From Cantharellus purpuraceus (Eukaryota > Basidiomycota > Agaricomycetes > Cantharellales > Hydnaceae), in NCBI GenBank assembly GCA_025174535.1, contig JALBUN010000009.1:434001-498000 (forward strand): 64,000 nucleotides of DNA. Reading direction: 5' to 3'. A model generated the notes under the pieces. That model saw nothing but the letters and a program-made list of their open reading frames with translations, ran no database searches and was not told where the DNA came from. Shown here one piece after another: positions 36,612-47,964 of the stretch. Both the position numbers and the translations under genes were made by a program. Each line of letters opens with the position of its first letter. The stretch's first letter is position 1.

Positions 36612-37311
36612 ACTCTTTCTTTCGTTTTACATTTCTTGAACTATGACTTTCTATTGTGTATTTACATATCTTATCAGATCTCTAGGATGCATCACCCAAC
36701 ATTGTTATACACCGCGCGTGCCTAGACAAATGCACTTAATAGTCATGGGGATAGCTAGTTAAACCAAAAGCTACTGCCAGTGGCACTCGTATAACGGCCT
36801 GTAAGATTTACTGCGACTGTACGGATAATCTACCAGAGCGTACAGGTAAGTAAGATTCAATACAAGACAGATAGTAAGTATCTTACCTCAGCGTTTGCAC
36901 AAACGGTGTCAAACCACTGAGGAAGAGGGGACGCGAATGTAGCTACTATATAATCTTTCGAGAACAAGAAGGAAGATAAGTGGGGGAAGCAGGAGAGTGC
37001 TCCTGCGACTGCGCAAGAGGCAAATATGGCGAACAACAAACATGGGGTGACACGGTTTGTCACTCTGACATGTTAACATCCCTACACGGCCACCCATGAA
37101 TCACAAGTAATTGCGCTCGCGCCGTAGGGTTGGCTCCTTTAGGAAACACGGTAACGGGAGATATATAATCGACCCTTTTACGAACACTAGATTCTTAAAC
37201 ACGTTTTACATAGTTACTATCTCTTTGAACATGGGAATACACTTGTCACTACACGAACCAATCAATACACAGAAATGAGGCAAATGGGGTATGTGACTGT
37301 AATTTTCAAGC
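36612..37311. other. Intergenic region between convergent genes
   Basis: This is 700 bp between the ends of DNA2 (+) and the dioxygenase gene (-). No coding evidence was seen. It probably holds both 3' ends. Confidence 0.5.
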
Positions 37312-38587
37312 TCAGATGTTTGAAAGAGGAGTGGCGGTTCTCTTCCTCAAGCGTCGATGAAGATCCAAAATGTCGTCCGCTTCAAGATAACAACCCTTTA
37401 GCCAGCGCGACGTCTCCCCATCTAGTGTCTGTTTGATCTCGTGGAACGCAGTCCTTGCATGCAGGACCCTTCTGTTATCAAAAATGACAGCTTCGCCCTC
37501 GCGCAGACTATATTCGAATCTGTGACTCTTGGTGTTTAAAAGGCCTGCAAATTCCTTGAGTGCACCGAAAAATTCATCTGGGGTATCAATTGGGAGGGGC
37601 GCCTGGAATGGAGGGGAATAATTGATGTGTTCGATGCGCGGATGGAATTTGGATAAGGATATGATAGGATGGGAGTGATGTAAGTGATGGCCATCATTGA
37701 TGTAATGATATGGTACGGGTGTACGGGATAGGATGTGAAATGCTGATGAAGACTGTGTAAAAAGTTCTTCTGCAGCGTGGAACGCGTCAACGAAGATGGA
37801 TGTCCCTCCATGGACACGATTGCGCAGACAATGTAACATTTGATATCGGGGCGGGTGTTCATAGTATCTTTAAACCAGACATGAGAAAAATGTAATAACT
37901 TCCTACATTTCAGGCTTACAGAAGATCCATATGAAGATCCAGATCCAGATCGGTATACGCGATGTTGGTGCTATTTCTGATGTTTTGTACATTCCAGACT
38001 TCGCCGTAGAATGTCTCTCTTATTCTGCCGAATGTAGAGGCAAGGCGCCGCAGCTCGCAACTACAATCATCCGTCACGTCATTAGGTACTCCCTGCACAA
38101 AGATGATGCCGTATTTGATGAGTTGCGTAAGGGCGTGTAGGAGCGTCGGTGAGGTGTCATCGTGTAGTTTTGCATAGTCCACAAAGAGATGTGGCGTACT
38201 CTGTAGCTTTGCAAAGTCCCAAGTTGATTCAGCTAGGTCCATGTGGAAAGCCTTTGTATTTCTTGCGCTGGTGTAGTTCTTTAGCCAATCCAAAGGGTAA
38301 ACGGACTTGTGTTGGGGGTTGGTGTGCCAGGTAACGCGCAAGTCACGACTGGTGAGCTCTGATTCCACAGGGCGCAGGCCGTCTGGAACATCCGACGTGC
38401 GATGTAGTTTCTGCAGAGTAGAAGGATGAACACAGTCACGGCATTGACAGGAATCGCGCAGCCAGCGATAAGGAAACGATGTTGCAAGTTCGGGGATGAA
38501 CACATCTCGTGAGCGACAATCAGCTACTACATTTCTCTGAATTCTTGGGCGAGCAATTGAAGGCAGCTTGGTGCGGAGGAAATGCAT
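37312..38587 (-). CDS. Gamma-butyrobetaine / trimethyllysine dioxygenase family protein
   Basis: A non-haem Fe(II)/2-oxoglutarate oxygenase of the carnitine-biosynthesis family. Two exons, 37920-38587 and 37312-37867, join across a 52-nt intron to 407 aa, the normal length. The N-terminal zinc-binding domain is complete (YRWLRDSCQCRDCVHPSTLQ). The catalytic double-stranded beta-helix has the HxD iron ligands at LHMDLLYYEHPP, split by the intron. The distal His is in NRRVLHART, and the 2-oxoglutarate-binding Arg is probably downstream. GGTSIFVDAFHAAEEL is a family hallmark. The N-terminal MHFLRTKLPSIARPRIQRN could be a mitochondrial presequence. Whether the substrate is gamma-butyrobetaine (last carnitine step) or trimethyllysine (first step) cannot be settled from sequence; the overall pattern fits the former slightly better. 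Confidence 0.88.
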
Positions 38588-39023
38588 TAATCCGATACTT
38601 GCGACTGGCGTAAGTTTTCGCCAGAGTTTGTCGGAGACATCGGATCAATCCTAGTTACATGTACAACATCCGGACCTCAACTAGTACAGTTGACACTACA
38701 GTGTGTGCTCGTAATGCATAAGGGTTGTGCTCAGCTTAGCCTACATTATCAATTCAACTGTACAACGTGTAACTACAGCCTTGTGTACTAGTAGAGTAAT
38801 TGTCAGCGTTTAGAATCGCCAAGAACATCAATTGAAAATATAAATAGAAATATATATCATCAAAGGTTTTTTATCGCCTTTAAAATTAAGTCCCACACTC
38901 ATCACTCATCCCTGCCCGCTGTATAAATTGGCTCGAGGAATCTTCGACCTTGCAAAGCGCCCTTTGCATCCCCCACATTCTACATACGTTTGCAATCGAC
39001 TCCTTCATCTGTTCTCTTGCACA
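38588..39023. promoter_or_regulatory. Shared upstream region of divergent genes, with TATA-like element
   Basis: This 436-bp region separates the dioxygenase (-) from the peroxiredoxin (+). A TATAAA at 38922-38927 lies about 100 bp before the peroxiredoxin ATG, a plausible core promoter. An AT-rich stretch at 38835-38860 also contains TATA-like sequence. Function is inferred from position. Confidence 0.4.
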
Positions 39024-39829
39024 ATGGGTATCCAAATTGGTGACACCATTCCCTCTGCAACTTTTTCTTATATTCCCTATACGCCTGAGCTAGAAGATGG
39101 TGTATGTGTACATGTCATGTGTTCATCTTGGAATGTGCTGACCCTGGTCAACCTCATCGATGAAAAATAGTCTGCGTGTGGCATTCGTAAGTTGTAATCA
39201 TGTAATTGGTCTGGTTGTTATTGCTGGTGACTGATTGTATCCTCCAAAGCTGCTAAGATAACTACCGATGAATGGAAGGGAAAGGTGAACATTCTATCTA
39301 ACAGTCAATTGCATTTTTAAACTTAATTGATGACCGCTTTACAGAAAGTAGTCTTGGTTAGCGTACCGGGAGCATTCACGGTACGACAAAAGACAACGTA
39401 TGATTTAGCTTCCATTCTCAATCCATGCCCAGCCTACCTGTCATGTCAATCACTTGCCGCCATATATTCAAATGCATGATCAATTCAAAGCAAAGGGTGT
39501 GGATGTAGTCGCCTTTGTCGCTGCCAACGATGAGTTTGTCATGTCCGCCTGGGGAAGAGTGGGTGGAGCACAGGACAAAGTTGGTTGTATCTTTCTGTTA
39601 ACCATTACACGTCTAATCTAACAATTCACAGATTGTCTTCCTTTCTGACGCCAACGCCAAATTTGCGTCAGAGCTCGGATTTGCTGTAGATTTATCTGCA
39701 AGAGGATTTGGGATGCGGACGGGACGATGGGCGCTCATTATCAATGATCTGAAGGTCACCTACGTCGGGTTGGAAGCCCAACCTGGAGTGACTGTCAGCG
39801 GTGTCGAGGCCGTTCTAGCTAAGCTCTGA
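39024..39829 (+). CDS. Type II (Prx5/Ahp1-like) peroxiredoxin
   Basis: A thiol peroxidase that reduces hydrogen and alkyl peroxides. Six exons join in frame to 169 aa: 39024-39101, 39171-39186, 39250-39284, 39345-39380, 39433-39579 and 39632-39829. The active-site motif PGAFTPTCHVNHLPPYI holds the peroxidatic Cys and is split by the intron at 39381-39432. VAANDEFVMSAWG and LSDANAKFASELGF are typical of the subfamily. Exon 2 is only 16 nt and encodes most of SACGI; its Cys could be a resolving Cys (inference). No targeting peptide or C-terminal peroxisomal signal is evident, so a cytosolic location is likely. Confidence 0.93.
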
Positions 39830-40192
39830 CAGTGTATTAATTATTTAGAACACTGGCCAGTACAGAGGTCACTATAAGTACAGCGTGCCCTCCAATGCTT
39901 AGGATGCCTCACATTACTTCATTGATGCTGAGGCCTCAATATTCAGATAGGGTCGCACTGCCTGCGAACCTCAAAGTGACTGCAAAGGACGGCTGTCTCT
40001 CGCTGCAGGTACCAAACTTGGCTTAGGTTGCCAGGTCACAGTAGCATCCCGTATTTAGCAGGATGCAGGGAACTCGTCATATAGCCAAGGTGGATCGAGT
40101 CAATCTTGAACTCTTGAGTTCTTTGGTCTGTATCTCCAAGATACGAGCAAAGTGAAAATTGAGCTTAGTCAGCTGGACTCAGTTTGTAGCCA
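39830..40192. other. Intergenic region
   Basis: A 363-bp gap between peroxiredoxin and UTP22, both on the plus strand. No gene was seen. A short upstream exon of UTP22 cannot be excluded. Confidence 0.45.
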
Positions 40193-43100
40193 ATGGTTCA
40201 GACGATACTTGACCTTGAAGAAGAAGAGGACGCGACTCATGAAGAGAGCCATGCTAAGAATGCTCAAGGCCGTTCAAGCAAGCTACCTTCTGCGAGCGAG
40301 ATCAGAGCGATTAACGAGGCACGCAATCTCTATAAAAGCAACACTTTCCGAGCTCAGGTGAGCCCATTCTGGCAGTCACACTGACCTGTTTGTTTGTCTC
40401 AAGGCCGGTTTTTTTTAGCTAGATTTGTTACTATACAACTTTCGGCCGCAAGAATACAAGCCTCCTTTCCTTGAGCGCACCCTTCAAAAGCTATATGCGC
40501 ATTTCACCTCTCTACCTTCTCTTTCCCCCGTCCATCCACTCAAAGCAGAAGAAATCTTACCCAGGTGTATATCAAAAAATGGCGCTGGCATTGGGAAAGA
40601 ACATGTTTCTCCGTTCGTGAGGATACCGTATCCAATGCCACTACCGCCCCATTCGGCAGCATGGACTGTCGCATTTGAACCTCCCAAGGCCATGAACGTC
40701 GTAGGGAGCTGGGCTAATAATCATGTTGTACAAAAGGTTGACGGCGCACCATTTGGGGTGGATATTGCAGTTGAAATGCCTGCCGTGAGTTCGTATATTA
40801 CAGCCAGGACAATTTCTTGACTCAGTGGTTATTGTAAGACACTCTTTCAAGAAAAAGACTATCGAAATTTCCGTGTTTTCCACAAACGCGCATTCTATCT
40901 GGCCTGCCTCGCTGTATCTCTTATTGATTCTTTTTCTGATTTCACGGTCGAATATGAAGCCATGGATGGTGATGTTCGAATGACAACACTTTTGTTGTCG
41001 TCATGCAAAGGTGCGTGTATTGAGCCCCGGATCTGTATGGCGTTTCTTAATTGGATCTAGATGGCTCTGACACACTCCCCGCTACTCTCCGTATCATTCC
41101 CGTTCTTCCTAACGATGCTCCTTTACCCCGCCACCGTCTCTCCCCTGCGCAATCTAATATCCGTAGCGTTGGCGAAATCTCTTCAGCCCATCCCCCGAAA
41201 GATATAGAACCATTACAAGAAGGTTTACAGCCTCCAACGCCGCGGTACAATAACTCTTTGGCTCTCTCCTTTGCACGGACTTCAAGGACACGACTCCTTG
41301 GCACACATAAGCTGGTGGGCATGGTGCCGTCGTTCGGAGATGGTCTTGCACTCCTTCGTATATGGGCTAATCGGCGTGGGTATGGGGCGGGACACGCACG
41401 GGAAAGGGGAAGGGGTTCGCAAAATTACTGTGTAACTGGATTCGAAGGGTTGGGCGCGTGGTGGGCGTGCATTCTGGAGGTGCTCGTTGTTGGTGAAGAG
41501 CCATACGCAGAGAATGGAAGTGTGAAAGGAAAGAAAATTGGTCAGCGACCATCGGTGGGTAAAGGCTTGAGTTCATATCAGTTATTTAGAGCGGCATTGG
41601 ACTTCTTAGGTGAGTCTCGGTGAATTATCAAAGGTTGCGTGATATTGAAGGACTGTCCAGCCAGACGTGACTTTCAGACCGAACCTGTGCTTATGAAGCT
41701 AGTAGAACACGGGCAGAGAGTATGTACGTCTTTACCGAGCCATGGTCCCATCCCTCTAAAGTAGCTTTTCAGTTTACAATCACAGATTGGAAAGCGCATT
41801 ATGATGCCATATTCGTGGACGCTACTGGGACAGTGAACATGCTTGCTAGCGTCCCAGCTTGTTCTCTTCAGCTGGTGCGTTACCGAGCGTATATTCTTCG
41901 TCATTTGCCTACTTACTGTACTTGACTGCACTTCAAGCTCCGCTATGATGCTGCAAACACCCTAAAGCTCCTTAATCGGTCTATTGACCCTTTTGAATCA
42001 TTATTTCTGACGGACATGCGTCAACCACACGCACGATTTGACACTGTAATCAGGTGCGCGTCTTCGGTTATCATACTTTGCTCCAGATGAGCCATACTAC
42101 GCCCTGCATAGTATCAATCTCGCTAATATTCGGCATCACACATCACTTGACTTTCCTTCAACTCAAATGGCAACCCTACACCGTCTTGTGGCGACAGTGC
42201 GCAAGGCGCTTAATACACGTGTGTATGCAGTTGTTCCCCTGCAGCCTCGTTCTTTGCCCCACCCGGTGAATACTGTCCAAACTACATTACTCTCCACACT
42301 TGTACTCGGGATTATCTTTGATCCCACCCACGCCCTACGTCTTGTTGATCATGGTCCAGCTGCTTCTTCCGCAGGCGTGGACGATTTCCGTGCTTTCTGG
42401 GGTCCCAAGGCTGAATTACGTCGGTTTAAAGACGGGAGCATACTTGAAAGCTGTGTGTGGGATGATGCTATTGTTAGTGTGGAGGATCGCGAAGGAATTC
42501 CTGCACGCATTGTGCGCTACATCCTCAATCTCCACTTCGAGGTTCCAGAGGCGGATGTGTGTATCCTCGCGGGTGACTATGGACGTGTCATCTCGAATCC
42601 AACTATTAAAGGCCACGGAGAGAGGGGGTACAAAAACGCGCTTGCCACGCTTGACAAGTTCGTCAAGGAGCTCAAGGCACTGGAGGAAGAGGGCACTTTG
42701 CCGTTGATGTTGGTCTCAGCAAAGCCATGCTCCCCGTACTTGAGATATACATCCGTCTTTCCTCCCAGTTCTATCCCATCGTCCTCAAATTCGGTGCACC
42801 TATGCACATCTTATCTGCCAGCATTCGATGCTGTACTTCAATTTGAGAGGTCGTCACATTGGCCTGACGATTTGCGCGCTATTCAAAAGGTCAAATTTGC
42901 CCTCTTCGAGAGTATAGCTCGTGGGCTTTCCCAACGCAGAGGCGTGTCATGTCAAGCGTGCGTCGTGGTGGATCAGAATGCTTCGGAGATCGAGGATGGC
43001 TGTGTCCTCGAAGTTGTACTGGACGGCTGGGCATTCCACGCGCGTGTGGGGCACGACCGGGAGTTAACTCTATTACAGGATATGCTAGGAAAAGGCATCA

Positions 43101-44256
43101 AGGGGCCGCATCCACTACCGGAACAAGAACGGCAAGCTGCCAGGCATAGCTTGCAGATCTATCGCCGGCGATTTATCCATGCGCCAACCCACCATGGCGC
43201 AATTCTCGCTCTTCATCACAAACTACCTGCCTTTTCATACACAGTACGCCTGGTGAAGCGGTGGCTCGGCGCTCATTGGCTGAGTGCACGAGTCTCGGAT
43301 GAAGCCGTCGAACTGGTTTGCACACTCGTGTTTTTATCCTGCGAAGGGGACATGCCTGCATGCGGAAAGAGAGGGTTTGTTCGGGTGGTAGACTTTTTAA
43401 GAAGCTGGGATGGCTTCGCATATGTCCCACTTTACGAGGTCGTCAGAGAAACCAATGCTCCAACCTCAAAGGAGCCAGCAATAGAGGCGGGGAAAGGTAG
43501 CTGGAGGTTAGCGACAGCAGAAGATGCCAGTGGTACAATATGGTGCGAAGATATGACTATTCCAGTGGCAACACGCATACGAGAAGTTGCAAAAGCAGCT
43601 ATTGCATGCCTTGCAATGGGACCACAAACTATCAAGGTATCGTTTCGCAGTAAATCTGCCCACAGCATACCTCTTACCTGCAGCTAGCCACTCTTCGGAC
43701 ATCCAACCACTGACTATGACTTTTTGATTGACCTTGATCCGTACGCCGTAAGCCGGTACTGGCAGGGCATGAATGCTTCTGCATCCATCTGGAATTCTTC
43801 AGGATACGTAAACCTCACCTCTAATATTGATGATGAGCCTATGCGTGTGGCATTCAATCCAGCTGAGATGTTTTTTCGAGATTTGCAGGTACGTTGTAAC
43901 TCGCTGCTGGGACGTCAATGTCTTATGCTTGCTTCGCACCAGAGGGTATACGGCGACACGATGGAGCTATTTTACGACACTTATGGCGGGACTATCATAG
44001 GTGGGGTATGGAGTCCGTCAGTCATGAGAACTGAACAGCATCCATGGCGGGTGTTCCTGGGATTTTCATCGTTGCCTTTAGCGCCAGGAGTGCAACCTAA
44101 GGTAGCTACGCAGACATGCACTTTCTTCTCCTTGTTCGCTGAGCGATTTTCCCGCAGAAGGGGAACCCAGGCGTGAACTTTAATGCCGAGGGTGTCTTGT
44201 TAGAAATCCAGCGTTTAGGGGAAGGAATCGTGACAAAGATTATAACACGCGACTAA
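40193..44256 (+). CDS. UTP22: U3 snoRNP protein UTP22 / Nrap (NOL6 family)
   Basis: A nucleolar scaffold of the small-subunit processome that acts in early 18S rRNA maturation. The protein shows the Nrap pattern: an acidic N-terminus, EARNLYKSNTFRAQ, a tRNA-nucleotidyltransferase-like first half (GVDIAVEMPATLFQEKDY, FHKRAFYLACLAV, HKLVGMVPSFGDGLALLRIW), then FDPTHALRLVDHGP, ELRRFKDGSILESCVW and HHGAILALHHKLPAFS. It ends with FNPAEMFFRDLQRVYGDTME, FYDTYGGTIIGGVW, VNFNAEGVLLEIQRLG and the stop at 44254-44256. About nine introns were located; the last acceptors fall at 43685 and 44157. One junction (42053-42087) does not join in frame with GT-AG sites (see findings), so the gene may carry a small lesion or an unusual intron there. 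It converges on YIF1, 108 bp away. Confidence 0.88.
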
Positions 44257-44364
44257 GGCAATAGTATGGGCAGGCTTCTAGTAACCTTCCCAATAATTTC
44301 GCTCTATAGTAGCATAGCAGCACAAAAGCGCCAACTGATGCAGTAATTCTCATAAAAGTATGAT

Positions 44365-45646
44365 TTATACTCTGATGAGAATAAGCATGTACACGACTTG
44401 TGTAACAGCGACGAAGAAAAGAAATTGGATGCGCATTCGACGTTGTCCTGGTGTTACCGTATTGGCATTGCCAACAGAAACATTGGATGGAGATGAAGTA
44501 GGGTCCGGTAGAACTACGTAACGTAAGGAGCGAAGCTACGATTGGGAATCAACCAACACCGCATCAACATAAGGTGATGCGTCAGTAAGTCGGCAAAACG
44601 CACCAGGAAAAAGGCGTTGGCGCAGAAGGAATATAGGAAAACTGACCAGTAGAGCATGCGCCCAAGGTTTAAGAGTCCCGCAGTGAGGGTAAGAATAATA
44701 CTGTCACACGCATCAACTCCCATGTGTGTGAAGGGGCAGAGAGCAAGGATATACGCACCCGACGAACTTGTAACCACCATAAGCGACCAGATCGACAACC
44801 TGACCTTGGCCCTGAATCGAAAGGAAATAGCAGCCCAACTTGATAAAGGTAAATTCGAGTATAACAACACCGAGTGCGGTGGAAGCGGTGACGCCGAGAA
44901 TCTCAGGATCGAAACGCGCCTCAAGGCCACTCTGCAGCGCTGCTAAGAGGACATATGTTACAAGCGCCATAGCTACTCAGATATCAGAAGCAAACAGAAG
45001 TATGATTAGGGGAGGGACAGACTAGGGATATAAAGGTCTGGGCTGTTAATATCCTCGCGGGGAGGCTGCCAACCTTCTGTCTGGCCGTTGACCTCTGAAC
45101 GACGGATTTTGCGTGTCCAAGGGCGATGGCGCCATGGGAATAACACCAGACGGAGTTTGTGCAGGACATAAGAATTTGATACATTAAAATGGTGTTTGAG
45201 TAGCGACACGGGAATGTGCCCGCCGAACTGACACTGACGTGAGTCTTTCTGTTTATAAAAAAATGCCGTCATGAACGTACGTTTTTCTGCACATAATCTT
45301 GGCCTGCTGCCACCGCACTCTGTCCGAGTTGCATGCCAAGCTGCGCCGTTGCACCGTCAACACCCCACGTTGTAAAATTTGGCGCTGGATGCTGCTGGTG
45401 GGGTACTTGCCGCGGACCATGATGTGGCTGAGGTGAGGGGCCTGTGAATGATTGGTACTGTCCCTGTGATGCGTATGGAGCCTGTGTAGGCGGGTAGGCT
45501 GCTTGCGGCGCGCCCGCTGGTGGAGAGCTCGTGAAGCGCATGTATCCTTGAGGCGATGCCGGGGTGGAGGGGGGATCTGGTATGTAAGGTGGGTGAGTTG
45601 GGACTGGGTGTTGTAGTGGAGGCGGCGAGGAAGCATAGTAGCTCAT
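44365..45646 (-). CDS. YIF1: Golgi membrane protein YIF1 (Hrf1 family)
   Basis: A multispanning ER-Golgi protein that partners Yip1 and Rab/Ypt GTPases in COPII vesicle traffic. A Pro/Tyr/Gln-rich cytosolic N-terminus (MSYYASSPPPLQHP) is followed by VDGATAQLGMQLGQSAVAAG. The family core is GGHIPVSLLKHHFNVSNSYV, KLRLVLFPWRHRPWTRK and PREDINSPDLYIP, then at least four membrane segments, with SLRYVVLPDPTSS before the last span (FLFFVAVTQVVYMLIL). The stop is at 44365-44367. Introns at about 45220-45280, 44950-45030, 44700-44760 and 44530-44600 are short GT-AG introns. The ATG at 45644-45646 is the first in frame. Nothing appears missing. Confidence 0.92.
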
Positions 45647-46068
45647 TCTCTAGCCAGTCGGGAAAGGAACACGTCAGTAAACCCGCAAGAGGCGGCTAAG
45701 ATTAAGCGCCTGACGCGGGTTCTACACCTACTAGGTGAGACCCAGTCAAAATCAACACGTATCAGGGAGGACGAAAACGGATATCGTCGGACGTGCGAAA
45801 CACGTCCGATGACGTACGACAGCGTTCGACGTTCACAGTACGACGATATCGGATTTGACAAGGGAGGAATGTATCGCATACGACCACATCGTTGCTATTG
45901 GTTTCATTTGTACCTTACAATCGGACTACATCGTATGACAGCGGACAATGCAATACCAGCTCCCCTCCCCTCGCTTCCTCTGCCATCGACACCGCTCCCC
46001 CTCGCCCCTCTCACGCTCGCCATTGCCTGCACTCCGGCCACTCATCAGCCTGCATGCACGCTTTGAGA
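45647..46068. other. Upstream region of YIF1 with a perfect hairpin
   Basis: No gene is supported. A perfect 9-bp inverted repeat, TCGGACGTG and CACGTCCGA with a 5-nt CGAAA loop, lies near 45788-45810. It is about 150 bp upstream of the YIF1 ATG. A partially matching CGGATATCGTCGG / CGATATCGG pair flanks it. Confidence 0.45.
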
Positions 46069-47850
46069 TTAGACAGCTTGGGAGACTTGTCCTCCAATAT
46101 TCGTCTGAAGTGCAGGCGGTGCATCAATGATCCCTTTGCGCTTGTCATCGTAGTACTGAGATAAAAACTCGTTAGTTTACAACTGATGAAAACAATAGAT
46201 ATTACCTTTTCCCTGACGGGATCCATGGTCTCGAAGGCTCTCCTGACAGCTCCACGCGTTGAGTTGGGATGATCGTGGCAGAAGTCAATGCCAAATAGGT
46301 TACTATGCAAGACATTTCAATGAAAAACATACAGAGAAATGAAATGGAAACATACTATGCGGTGTTACTTTTCGTAGGGATAAACTTGGTATCATCGGCA
46401 CCTTTGCGTGTGGGTTTTGTACGCGGCTTCAGAGTTATAGTCAATTTTTGTGAACTAGCTGAGGCCGATGCAACGTTCAAGGCCGGGGCCAAAATAGGGG
46501 CAGAGTCAGAGGTCACAAGCATGGCTGGAGCAGCAGTCGCGTTCAAATCAGAGTTTGAGGAAGCGTTTGGGGTCATGGGTGTGCTTGGAGCATGTGGGAC
46601 AGTCATCACTGTTGTAAGCGAAGCAGTAGTCAAGTTGGCGTTTGAGTCAGTGATAGCCGTGATAGCCGGCATTGAAGTAGCAGTCGAGGTGGCATTTGAA
46701 GTCATATGCGTTGTTGAAGTACCTGTGAAGCTCATGTTTGAGTCGGCAATTGCAGTCATAATCGTCGTTGAAGCAGCGGGCGGCAGCGGATTCTTGGAGG
46801 TAGCAATCGCAGTCATAGTCGTCATCGTCGCAGCAGGTGTCGATGGAGCATGTGAGTGAGCAATCGCAGTCCCACTCGTCATCGTCGCAGCAGCCGTCGA
46901 TGGAGCATGTGAGTCACATATAGTAGTCAATTTCGTCGCTGAAGCAGCACTCGTCGATGGAGCATTTGAGTGAGCAATGGCAGTCCCATTCGTCGTCGAT
47001 GACGTGTTTGAAGTCGTAGGTGTGGGTCGAACACTCCGTGCACTGCTGATTTCAATGCAGGAGGAATGCGACACATACTTACACACAGCAGTCACAGTGG
47101 GTTCACAATCTGTCAAATAGTTAGATGTCATACAACGGTAGCTCTCAATGACCTACTTTCGTTCGCGGGATGTGAGAATTGATGCTGGGAGGAGGGTGTG
47201 GCAGAGAATCATGCTACTCCCTGATACACGTGTAGAGTTGATGAGAAAGCATGACTTGAGGTTTGCGCCCTCTATGTCATCGTCAACGGGTGGCACTATG
47301 TCAGCTATCCTGGCGCTTGGATTATGTTTAATCTTGGGCTTTTTCTACGGTACTTTAGAGGCACAATCTTTAGTGCGTTTCTTGGATTTCAATGTGTCTT
47401 CAGGCGTTGGGTCCATGTTCTTGTCATCAGAGTTTCCGAGCGGCTCCACCTTAACGCCAGCGACGAGTTCGGTATGCGTCCGATACCAGGCTGGATGGTT
47501 CTAGACGGCAAGAAGGTCAACTTTCCAGTCACCCTCCCATAGACGGAGGGCAGGGTGATCACAATATATTTCCTGAGGATAGTATTGAACGGCACTTATA
47601 TGAGCTTGCAACCACGTTGTAGGAGCCTGACCTTGTTTTGCAATGGAGGCCCAAACCTGCCGAGTAGTGGCACGTATTGTTGCACTCTTGTATCCATCGA
47701 CACCGTTCCCATCTGCATCCTTGATGTAGGCAAGGCACTGTTGGGAATATGGCCATTATGTAAGCCTGAACAATGGTCCGTGCATTCAGCGCCTGCCGAT
47801 TGGTAGGAGATATAAACGTGTAGAAAATTTCACTCTGGTACGTAGTCATT
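46069..47850 (-). pseudogene. Accessory hypothetical gene with Thr/Ala-rich repeats, probably decayed
   Basis: I recognise no named function. The N-terminal part contains AYIKDADGNGVDGYKSATIR, RQVWASIAKQGQAPTTW and a CDHPALRLWEGDWKVDLLAV stretch. From memory this style resembles uncharacterised proteins expanded in agaricomycete genomes. A TAG at 47501-47503 interrupts it in frame, just before NHPAWYRTHTEL. The middle (about 46355-47130) is Thr/Ala/Ser-rich with repeats of the HAPST-AATMT-TAIA type. The C-terminal exon pair reads YNLFGIDFCHDHPNSTRGAV, PVREK|YYDDKRKGIIDAP and ends at 46069. The splice sites that join the last three exons are good. The in-frame stop and an unclear first exon suggest a pseudogene, though a missed intron could rescue it. 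Confidence 0.45.
46790..46985. repeat. Imperfect tandem repeat inside the Thr/Ala-rich coding segment
   Basis: The block GTCGATGGAGCATGTGAGTG / GCAATCGCAGTCCCACTCGT recurs two to three times with a period of about 66 bp. It encodes the repeated HAPST-like segment on the minus strand. Confidence 0.7.
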
Positions 47851-47857
47851 TCCTTTG

Positions 47858-47964
47858 TGTTAGATTAATGCACTAGTTATCATGCTAGGTACTTAGTTCA
47901 ATGTATACATTGAGGTGTTATCATGCTAGTCCATTGCACATTAGTTGCTACAGGTTATGGGCCC
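47858..47964 (+). mobile_element. Truncated copia LTR end with primer-binding site
   Basis: An LTR-like stretch starting TGTTAGATTAATGCAC and ending GTTGCTACA (47952) is followed at once by GGTTATGGGCCC (47953-47964). That 12-mer is the same primer-binding motif seen in the two other copia elements here. It complements the anticodon stem-loop of initiator tRNA-Met, as in half-tRNA-primed copia elements. No coding part follows. The left boundary is uncertain. Confidence 0.55.

Noticed and set aside
41051..41623. Separate gene in the UTP22 span
   Set aside because: It is an internal exon of UTP22; the flanking introns join it in frame.
46305..46859. Plus-strand Val/Ala-rich open frame
   Set aside because: Antisense of the Thr/Ala repeat of the minus-strand gene, whose exons splice cleanly.
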